NCBI GenBank assembly: GCA_902772745.1
Contig: CACYBV010000296.1
Location: 1-5,011 of the forward strand
Reading direction: 5' to 3'
Length of the DNA stretch: 5,011 nt
Source: an uncultured Eubacteriales bacterium
Lineage (GTDB): Bacteria > Bacillota > Clostridia > Lachnospirales > Lachnospiraceae
Shown here: piece by piece, positions 1 through 4,831 of the stretch
Numbering within the stretch: position 1 is the stretch's first letter
Layout: every line of letters begins with the position of its first letter
Notes under the pieces: generated by a model
The model's input: only the letters and a program-made list of their open reading frames with translations
Told to the model about the DNA's origin: nothing
The model's database searches: none
Position numbers and translations under genes: made by a program

Positions 1-495
1 GTCGGAAAGCGCATGACAAGCTTCGTTTCCTGCGATATCATGCCCGTGATCGAGCAGAGTCTGGACGTGGACATCAAAGATGACGACCTCAAGATCGACG
101 TATACAGGTCTTCCGGCGCGGGCGGCCAGCATATCAACAAGACCTCGTCCGCTGTCCGGATTACCCATATCCCGACCGGCATCGTCGTCGCCTGCCAGAA
201 TGAGCGCTCGCATTTCCAGAACCTCGACAAGGCTATGGAAATGCTCCGGGCGAAGCTGTATCTCCTGAAAAAGCAGGAGAACGAAAATCAGCTTTCGGAC
301 ATCCGCGGCGAAGTCAAGGACAACGGCTGGGGATCCCAGATCCGTTCCTATGTTTTCCAGCCCTATACGATGGTCAAGGACCTTCGTACCCAGGCGGAAA
401 CCGGCAATGTGCAGGCGGTCATGGACGGCGGTCTCGATCTGTTTATGAATGCTTACCTGAAGTGGATTCATACAGACCGTACGGTGAATGAATAA
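1..495 (+). CDS. prfB: Peptide chain release factor 2, C-terminal part (5' end outside window)
   Basis: RF2 recognises UGA and UAA stop codons in the ribosomal A site and triggers hydrolysis of peptidyl-tRNA. The reading frame is open from base 1, so the 164 visible residues are the C-terminal part of a protein usually about 330-370 residues long. The catalytic loop RSSGAGGQ is encoded at 106-129, with the universal GGQ at 121-129; its glutamine is the known methylation site of PrmC. The text after it (HINKTSSAVRITHIPTGIVV, then CQNERS) has NKT where RF1 usually has NTT, and IRSYVFQPYTMVKDLRT followed by AVMDGGLDLF is also RF2-like. The N-terminal domain, the SPF stop-recognition motif and any programmed frameshift site lie outside the window. 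The next gene follows after 9 nt, so co-transcription is likely. No terminator is seen after the TAA. Confidence 0.96.
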   Translation, partial: VGKRMTSFVSCDIMPVIEQSLDVDIKDDDLKIDVYRSSGAGGQHINKTSSAVRITHIPTGIVVACQNERSHFQNLDKAMEMLRAKLYLLKKQENENQLSDIRGEVKDNGWGSQIRSYVFQPYTMVKDLRTQAETGNVQAVMDGGLDLFMNAYLKWIHTDRTVNE

Positions 496-504
496 GGGGA
501 TAAA

Positions 505-987
505 ATGAAAGCGGACGTCAGGCTCGACAAAATGGATCTGTTCCGTTTTATGTTCTATCACATGTATATGCGGCCGACCGGACTGATTTATCTCCTGGTG
601 GGAATGGGAGCGCTTGCGGCCGGCATCTGGTTTCTTTCGAGCGGCAACGGAAGCGGTGTTTTCCTGATCGTCATTTCCGCCGTATATTTTGTCCTGCAGC
701 CGCTTTTCCTGTATATGAAAGCAGCCCAGCAGTCGAGACAGGAAGTGCTCCAGCGCAATACCGTATACCTCATCGACGGCACGGGACTGCATGCATTTCA
801 GGGAGCGGATTCAAGTTCTCTTCCCTGGGACAAGGTATATAAGGCGGTTGTCTTTGCGGGAGAACTGATTATCTACATGACGGATGTCCGGGCGAATATC
901 ATTCCGATTCGGACAATTCAGGATAAAGAGGAAACTCTTTCCTTCCTGCAGGAAATGCTTCCCAAAAAGAAGCGGAGAGGCTTTTGA
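505..987 (+). CDS. Small membrane protein with YcxB-like C-terminal domain
   Basis: A 160-residue protein of unknown function. A short N-terminal segment (KADVRLDKMDLFRFMFYHMY) is followed by two hydrophobic stretches at about residues 26-46 and 51-71, separated by a short GNGSG turn. This predicts a two-helix hairpin in the cytoplasmic membrane. The rest (about 75-160) resembles the YcxB-like C-terminal domain: a Y-x-IDGTGLHAF strand at 88-98, LPWDKVYKAV at 106-115, and a hydrophobic strand running into ANIIPIRTI at 130-138. The tail KKKRRGF is strongly basic, which fits a cytoplasmic C-terminus. A good ribosome binding site (AAGGGG, 494-499) precedes the ATG. The gene sits 9 nt after prfB and 4 nt before tsaE, and the tsaE ribosome binding site lies inside its last codons, so translation may be coupled. 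The family call is from pattern memory; the biochemical role is unknown. Confidence 0.8.
   Translation: MKADVRLDKMDLFRFMFYHMYMRPTGLIYLLVGMGALAAGIWFLSSGNGSGVFLIVISAVYFVLQPLFLYMKAAQQSRQEVLQRNTVYLIDGTGLHAFQGADSSSLPWDKVYKAVVFAGELIIYMTDVRANIIPIRTIQDKEETLSFLQEMLPKKKRRGF
974..980 (+). promoter_or_regulatory. Ribosome binding site for tsaE
   Basis: GGAGAGG lies 11 nt before the ATG at 992, inside the final codons of the upstream membrane protein gene. It supports 992 as the tsaE start rather than the in-frame ATG at 884, which has no comparable site and would add 36 non-homologous residues. The spacing is slightly long. Confidence 0.65.
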
Positions 988-991
988 ACTC

Positions 992-1456
992 ATGACTGAA
1001 ATCTTTGAAACCCGTTCTCCGGAAGAAACGGAGGCTTTCGGCAGAAAACTTGCCGAAACCGCTTCTCCCGGAGATATTATCTGCCTGAACGGTGAGCTCG
1101 GCGTCGGGAAAACCGTGTTTGTGCAGGGCTTTTCTTCTGGCCTCGGGATCACTGAACCCGTGGTGTCGCCAACCTTTACGATCCTGCAGGAGTACCGTGA
1201 AGGCCGGCTTCCGATGTACCATTTCGATGTGTACCGGATCGAGGATCCTTCCGAAATGGAAGAGGTCGGAATCGATGAGTACTTTTACGGCGACGGCGTG
1301 TGTCTCATCGAATGGGCCGGGCTGATTGCGGAAATGATACCGAGGGGCGCTGTCCGGATCCTGATCGAAAAGGATCCGAAGCAGGGCGACGATTACAGAA
1401 GGATCACGCTTTACCGTCCGGAAATCGACGAAGAACGGCTGCGCATGAACCGCTGA
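992..1456 (+). CDS. tsaE: tRNA threonylcarbamoyladenosine biosynthesis ATPase TsaE
   Basis: TsaE is a small P-loop ATPase that works with TsaB and TsaD in transferring the threonylcarbamoyl group to A37 of tRNA, probably resetting the complex between cycles. The 154-residue product fits the usual 140-160 residues. The Walker A motif GELGVGKT is at 34-41 (common family form GDLGAGKT). It is followed by SPTF at 59-62, a family signature, then YHFDVYRI at 76-83, EEVGIDEYF at 90-98 and LIEWAGLI at 105-112 (the conserved E-W pair). An upstream in-frame ATG at 884 would add 36 residues read out of the neighbouring gene; the 992 start places family homology (threonine- and glutamate-rich N-terminus, then GDIICLNGELG) at the expected distance. 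The gene starts 4 nt after the membrane protein gene and ends 12 nt before tsaB. Confidence 0.96.
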   Translation: MTEIFETRSPEETEAFGRKLAETASPGDIICLNGELGVGKTVFVQGFSSGLGITEPVVSPTFTILQEYREGRLPMYHFDVYRIEDPSEMEEVGIDEYFYGDGVCLIEWAGLIAEMIPRGAVRILIEKDPKQGDDYRRITLYRPEIDEERLRMNR

Positions 1457-1468
1457 AGGGAGGGGGAA

Positions 1469-2182
1469 ATGCTGATACTCGGAATCGAGAGTGCGTCTCT
1501 CACTGCTTCTGCTGCGCTCCTTTCGGATGATACGCTGATCGCGGAATATACCACAAACTTTAAGAAAACCCATTCGGAAACCCTGCTCCCGATGATCGAC
1601 GAGATTTTTCGGATGACCGGAAAAGACGTATCGGAACTTTCGGCGGTTGCGGTGTCGCAGGGTCCGGGTTCCTTTACCGGCCTTCGGATCGGCGCCTCTC
1701 TTGCCAAAGGGCTTGCGCTGCCTTCGGACCTTCCGATCATTCCGGTACCGACAATTGACGCAATCGCCTATGGCGCATTCGGAGCGGATGCGGTGATCTG
1801 TCCTTTGATGGATGCGCGGCGGATGGAGGTCTACAGCGGGCTGTATTCTTTTGACGGCGAACGCTTTATCGTTCATGAAGGGGCCTGTGCGCGCCCGCTT
1901 CCGGAACAGATCGCGGCAGCGGAAGCGCTCGCGGAAAAGCTCGGAAAACCCGTGCTGTACCTCGGCGACGGACTTCCGGTGTTTATCGATGAAATCCGGA
2001 GGCTCATGCGCTGCCCCTCGCTTTTCGCGCCGGCGCATACAAGGTGTCAGCGCGGCGGAGCGGTTGCGGCGCTCGGAGCGAAGCTGTACTCGGAGGGGGT
2101 TTTCGAATCCTGTCTTACGTTCCAGCCGCTGTATCTGAGAAAATCGCAGGCAGAGCAGGAACGGGAGAGGAAGGGATTATGA
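1469..2182 (+). CDS. tsaB: tRNA threonylcarbamoyladenosine biosynthesis protein TsaB
   Basis: TsaB is the catalytically inactive ASKHA-fold paralogue of TsaD; it dimerises with TsaD and is needed for t6A37 synthesis in bacteria. The protein is 237 residues, typical of the Gram-positive form. Visible marks are LILGIES at 2-8, THSETLLPMIDEI at 34-46, and the highly conserved SQGPGSFTGLRIG at 63-75. Next come IPVPTIDAIAY at 91-101 and the CPLMDARRMEVYSGLY block at 111-126. The C-terminal YLRKSQAEQER is also typical. It lacks the HxxxH metal pair found in TsaD, as expected for TsaB. A strong ribosome binding site (AGGGAGGGGG, about 1457-1466) precedes the ATG. The stop codon overlaps the rimI start as ATGA, which suggests coupled translation. 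Confidence 0.96.
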   Translation: MLILGIESASLTASAALLSDDTLIAEYTTNFKKTHSETLLPMIDEIFRMTGKDVSELSAVAVSQGPGSFTGLRIGASLAKGLALPSDLPIIPVPTIDAIAYGAFGADAVICPLMDARRMEVYSGLYSFDGERFIVHEGACARPLPEQIAAAEALAEKLGKPVLYLGDGLPVFIDEIRRLMRCPSLFAPAHTRCQRGGAVAALGAKLYSEGVFESCLTFQPLYLRKSQAEQERERKGL

Positions 2183-2679
2183 GCCCGGAAGACGGTTTTG
2201 TGCAGAGCCCGGAAAAACTGAGCCGGGACCGGCTGCCGGATTTTTCCGTCCGTGAGGCGGGTATTTCCGATCTCCCGGCGCTTTCAGAAATCGAAAAGGC
2301 CTGTTTTTCGGATCCCTGGAGCGAAAACCTGATCCGCGAATGCCTTGAAAACGACTCCCTGTACCGCCTGTATCTGGCGGAAGACAGGGAAGGAATCCAG
2401 GGCTACGCGGTACTGAGCCTCGTTGCGGACGAAGCCGGGATCGACAACCTCGCGGTGCTTCCCGGGGCCAGACGCCGCGGAATCGGCGCGGCGCTTCTCC
2501 GCCGGATGATTTCGGAAGCCCGGATCCGTGACATGAGATGGGTGTTCCTCGAGGTCCGGGAGAGCAATGTCCCGGCGATTCTTTTGTATGAGCGCTTCGG
2601 TTTTCAGGAGACCGGCTTCCGCAGAAATTATTACCAGAATCCCGAGGAAGGCGCGAAACTGTACACACTGACCATGTAA
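2179..2679 (+). CDS. rimI: Ribosomal protein S18-alanine N-acetyltransferase RimI (GNAT family)
   Basis: A GNAT-fold N-terminal acetyltransferase of 166 residues. In model bacteria RimI acetylates the N-terminal alanine of ribosomal protein S18 with acetyl-CoA. Family marks are FSVREAGISDLPALSEIEKACFSDPWS at about 22-48 and IDNLAVLPGARRRGIGAALL at 88-107, the acetyl-CoA pyrophosphate-binding motif (R-R-x-G-I/G-x-A type, here RRRGIG). Further on are LEVRESNVPAILLYERFGF at 124-142 and RRNYYQNPEEGAKLYTLTM at the C-terminus. About 21 residues precede the first core strand, slightly longer than the usual 145-155-residue protein. The ATG at 2179 is chosen because it overlaps the tsaB stop (ATGA) and follows a GAGAGGAAGGG site; a GTG at 2044 would lie deep in tsaB. 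Adjacency to tsaB is common in bacteria. The acetylation target here is inferred from the family. Confidence 0.93.
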   Translation: MSPEDGFVQSPEKLSRDRLPDFSVREAGISDLPALSEIEKACFSDPWSENLIRECLENDSLYRLYLAEDREGIQGYAVLSLVADEAGIDNLAVLPGARRRGIGAALLRRMISEARIRDMRWVFLEVRESNVPAILLYERFGFQETGFRRNYYQNPEEGAKLYTLTM

Positions 2680-2705
2680 TCCCGGCCATTACCGGCCTGC
2701 GGCGG

Positions 2706-2743
2706 GACATCCCGTACAGGTATCTGCATCCTGACGGGATATC
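2706..2743 (+). other. Imperfect inverted repeat / stem-loop, possible terminator or attenuator
   Basis: The left arm ATCCCGT (2709-2715), a single bulged A (2716) and CAGG (2717-2720) pair perfectly with CCTG (2730-2733) and ACGGGAT (2734-2740) across a 9-nt loop. That gives 11 base pairs, and two more (GA 2706-2707 with TC 2742-2743) form after one mismatch. The sequence just downstream (ATCATCTTT) is only moderately T-rich, so a classical intrinsic terminator is not proven. The left arm shares CCCGT with a competing hairpin (GCGGG 2702-2706 with CCCGT 2711-2715, loop ACAT), so the two structures exclude each other. Structure is seen directly; function is inference. Confidence 0.55.
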
Positions 2744-2770
2744 ATCTTTCAGTCCTGACATCATAAGATG

Positions 2771-2774
2771 AGGA
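2771..2774 (+). promoter_or_regulatory. Ribosome binding site for the RNase Z-like gene
   Basis: AGGA, within GATGAGGA, ends 6 nt before the ATG at 2781. The bases just 5' of it (AAGATG, 2765-2770) can pair with CATCTT (2743-2748), so a stem may abut the site. Confidence 0.6.
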
Positions 2775-2780
2775 ATCAAT

Positions 2781-3701
2781 ATGCTCGACGTTTCCCTGAT
2801 CGGAACCGGCGGAATGATGCCGCTTCCCTTCCGTTACCTGACATCCCTCGTGCTCCGCTATAACGGTTCGACCCTGATGATCGACTGCGGAGAAGGGACG
2901 CAGATGGCGCTCCGCAAGAAAGGCTTTTCCAGCAATCCGATCGATGTTATCTGTTTCACGCACTACCATGGCGACCATATCAGCGGACTTCCTGGCCTGC
3001 TTCTCACGATGGGCAACGCGGAGCGGAAAGAGCCGCTGACGCTGATCGGTCCGAAGGGACTTCAGCGCGTCGTCTCGGCGCTGCGTGTCGTCGCGCCGGA
3101 GCTTCCGTTCCCGATTGAATATCGGGAGTTTGCGGAACAGGAGCGGGATTTTTCCCTGAACGGTTACGAAATCCACGCCTTCCGGGTCAACCACAACGTC
3201 ACCTGCTGCGGCTACCGCATTGAGATTCCGCGTCTCGGGCTGTTCGACCCGGAGCGCGCGAAAGAAAACGAGGTTCCGCTGAAGCTGTGGAACCGCCTGC
3301 AGCACGGAGAAACCGTTGAACTTGACGGAAGGACATTCACGCCGGACCTCGTGATGGGACCGCCGAGAAAAGGATTGAAGCTTGTTTACGCGACTGATAC
3401 GCGCCCGACAGATTCGATCAGGGAAAACGCGAAAAATGCGGACCTTCTGATCCTGGAAGGTATGTACGGCGAGCCGGGAAAACTGCAGGGGCTTCGCGAA
3501 AAGAAGCATATGCTGATGCAGGAAGCCTGCAGGATCGCTGCGGAAGCGGAACCGAAAGAACTGTGGCTGACACATTATTCGCCGGCGATGATGCATCCGG
3601 AGGAATACCGAGAAGAACTGCTGCGGATTTTCCCGCGCACCGTGATTCCCAGGGACGGACACAGTACGGTGCTGGTGTTTGAGGATATGAATAAACAATG
3701 A
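2781..3701 (+). CDS. rnz: Ribonuclease Z-like metallo-beta-lactamase-fold protein
   Basis: A 306-residue MBL-fold hydrolase closest to ribonuclease Z (ElaC/Rnz), the zinc endonuclease that removes 3' trailers from tRNA precursors; the family is usually 300-320 residues. The N-terminus has LIGTGGMMPLP (6-16) and LMIDCGEGTQ (32-41). The zinc-binding motif THYHGDHISGLPGLL is at 60-74 (H61, H63, D65, H66), with further candidate ligands H138 (VNHNV), D206 (YATDTRP) and H265 (LTHYSP). The segment about 150-197, ending MGPPRKG, matches the variable region that in RNase Z carries or borders the tRNA-binding arm. The HEAT motif of characterised RNase Z (IHEATF) is replaced by ILEGMYG (224-230), so the usual histidine is leucine here. 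The metal site is therefore intact, but tRNA 3' processing is less certain than the name implies. The gene starts after the structured spacer and ends 51 nt before the tsaD start. Confidence 0.85.
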   Translation: MLDVSLIGTGGMMPLPFRYLTSLVLRYNGSTLMIDCGEGTQMALRKKGFSSNPIDVICFTHYHGDHISGLPGLLLTMGNAERKEPLTLIGPKGLQRVVSALRVVAPELPFPIEYREFAEQERDFSLNGYEIHAFRVNHNVTCCGYRIEIPRLGLFDPERAKENEVPLKLWNRLQHGETVELDGRTFTPDLVMGPPRKGLKLVYATDTRPTDSIRENAKNADLLILEGMYGEPGKLQGLREKKHMLMQEACRIAAEAEPKELWLTHYSPAMMHPEEYREELLRIFPRTVIPRDGHSTVLVFEDMNKQ

Positions 3702-3741
3702 GAAAAGACAGCTGCAGTGCTGTGCCTGCACAGAGATTCAT

Positions 3742-3748
3742 GGAAGGA
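3742..3748 (+). promoter_or_regulatory. Ribosome binding site deciding the tsaD start
   Basis: GGAAGGA ends 4 nt before the ATG at 3753. This favours 3753 over the in-frame GTG at 3717, which would add 12 residues (LCLHRDSWKEK after the initiator) unlike the family N-terminus and which lacks a clear site. Confidence 0.7.
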
Positions 3749-3752
3749 AAAA

Positions 3753-4775
3753 ATGAATGACGATATACTGATACTCGGAATCGAAAGCTCCTGCGACGAG
3801 ACTGCGGCTTCCGTCACGCGAAACGGGCGGGAGGTGCTTTCGAACATTATCTCTTCGCAGATACCGCTTCACACGCTTTACGGAGGCGTCGTACCGGAAA
3901 TCGCGTCACGTAAACATGTGGAAAAAATCGTGCCTGTGATCCGGGAGGCTTTATCTGCGGCAGAGGTCACACTGCAGGATATTGATGCCGTGGCCGTAAC
4001 CTACGGCCCGGGGCTTGTCGGGGCGCTTCTTGTCGGCGTATCTGCCGCGAAAGGCCTGGCATATGCGGCAAAGAAACCGCTTGTCGCCGTACACCATATC
4101 GAAGGACATGTGGCTGCAAATTATCTGGAACATCCGGACCTCGAGCCGCCCTTCGGCTGTCTTGTCGTATCGGGCGGACATACGCATCTTGTGGAAGTCA
4201 TGGACTACGGAAAGTTCTCGATTATCGGACGTACCAGAGACGATGCGGCGGGCGAAGCTTTTGATAAAGTGGCACGGGCGATCGGACTCGGTTATCCGGG
4301 CGGTCCCAAGATCGACAAAAAGGCAAAGGAAGGCGACTCTTCTGCGATTTCCTTCCCAAAGGCTTCGGTCGACGGGGCTTTCTACGATTTCAGCTTTTCC
4401 GGCCTGAAGTCTGCGGTGTTAAATTACCTGAACCACGCGAAAATGCAGGGACAGGAGGTAAACGATGCGGACCTTGCGGCTTCATTCCAGAAGGCGGTCG
4501 TCGATGTCCTGACGGAAAAATCCGCCGCCCTGATCCGGGAGAGAGGATATAAGAAGTTCGCAATCGCGGGCGGAGTCGCCAGCAACTCTTCGCTTCGGAT
4601 GAGCATGCAGGAGGCCTGCGGGCGCTTAGGGGCAAAGTTTTATTCACCGTCCCCGATTTACTGTACGGACAATGCGGCGATGATCGCTTGTGCCGGCTAT
4701 TATGAATATCTTGGCGGCGCGCGGGCGGAGCTTAACCTGAACGCGGTGCCGAATGTAAAACTCGGAGAAAGATGA
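3753..4775 (+). CDS. tsaD: tRNA N6-adenosine threonylcarbamoyltransferase TsaD
   Basis: TsaD (Kae1/Qri7 family, formerly Gcp) transfers the threonylcarbamoyl moiety from threonylcarbamoyl-AMP to N6 of A37 in tRNAs reading ANN codons, acting with TsaB and TsaE in the cytoplasm. The 340-residue length is standard. ASKHA-fold motifs are in order: LILGIESSCDETAASV (6-21), GGVVPEIASRKH (44-55), TYGPGLVGALLVG (83-95) and HHIEGHVAANYLE (114-126), whose H115 and H119 form the metal pair. Then come VSGGHTHL (139-146), DDAAGEAFDKVARAIGLGYPGGPKID, SFSGLKSAV, IAGGVASNSSLR and CTDNAAMIA, where D306 is the third metal ligand. All expected catalytic and binding residues are visible. The start at 3753 gives the canonical N-terminus. 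No stop, frameshift or truncation is seen. It is the last t6A gene of the cluster; the tsaC partner is not in the window. Confidence 0.97.
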   Translation: MNDDILILGIESSCDETAASVTRNGREVLSNIISSQIPLHTLYGGVVPEIASRKHVEKIVPVIREALSAAEVTLQDIDAVAVTYGPGLVGALLVGVSAAKGLAYAAKKPLVAVHHIEGHVAANYLEHPDLEPPFGCLVVSGGHTHLVEVMDYGKFSIIGRTRDDAAGEAFDKVARAIGLGYPGGPKIDKKAKEGDSSAISFPKASVDGAFYDFSFSGLKSAVLNYLNHAKMQGQEVNDADLAASFQKAVVDVLTEKSAALIRERGYKKFAIAGGVASNSSLRMSMQEACGRLGAKFYSPSPIYCTDNAAMIACAGYYEYLGGARAELNLNAVPNVKLGER

Positions 4776-4818
4776 AGCCCTTCACAGGATGAGGTGCTCA
4801 TGGCGAAAGCCTGTATGT

Positions 4819-4823
4819 GAGGA
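4819..4823 (+). promoter_or_regulatory. Ribosome binding site for the lipoprotein gene
   Basis: GAGGA lies 8 nt before the ATG at 4832 and supports that start over the in-frame ATG at 4844. It overlaps the stop codon (TGA, 4818-4820) of a six-codon reading frame beginning at 4800. Confidence 0.6.
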
Positions 4824-4831
4824 TTTTTGAG

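Larger units (their letters stand above)
2680..2780 (+). other. Structured spacer between rimI and the RNase Z-like gene
   Basis: This is the longest non-coding stretch, 101 nt in an otherwise tight run of genes. It begins with CCGGCC repeated at 2682-2687 and 2692-2697, which can also form a 4-bp GGCC stem. A G/C-rich mini-hairpin (2702-2715), an imperfect 11-bp hairpin (2709-2740) and an A/T-rich inverted repeat (2743-2748 with 2765-2770) follow. No convincing -35/-10 promoter pair is seen. It may hold a terminator, an attenuator or an RNA-processing site, so the downstream genes could be partly uncoupled from those upstream. Confidence 0.6.

Noticed and set aside
884..991. Upstream ATG extension of tsaE by 36 residues
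   Set aside because: The extra residues come from the out-of-frame reading of the membrane protein gene and do not resemble TsaE. A ribosome binding site and the family N-terminus support 992.
899..2038. Long open frame of 379 codons on the minus strand across tsaE and tsaB
   Set aside because: It lies wholly antisense to two well-identified genes, has a low-complexity Arg/His/Phe-rich translation with no recognisable motif, and is expected from the codon bias of the + strand genes.
2682..2697. Tandem CCGGCC repeat as a repeat array or CRISPR-like element
   Set aside because: There are only two short copies in G+C-rich DNA, with no third copy and no spacer pattern.
2740..2745. TATCAT as a -10 promoter element in the rimI to RNase Z-like gene spacer
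   Set aside because: No acceptable -35 element is found 16-18 nt upstream, no extended -10 TG is present, and it overlaps the hairpin arm.
2742..3731. Open frame of 329 codons on the minus strand across the RNase Z-like gene
   Set aside because: It is antisense to a clear MBL-fold gene, its translation has no recognisable domain, and no ribosome binding site supports it.
3717..3752. GTG start for tsaD
   Set aside because: It adds 12 residues not typical of TsaD and has no clear ribosome binding site, whereas ATG 3753 has GGAAGGA at close range and gives the canonical N-terminus.
4781..4786. TTCACA as a -35 element before the lipoprotein gene
   Set aside because: The position 17 nt downstream reads CGAAAG, not a -10 box, so no promoter can be supported.
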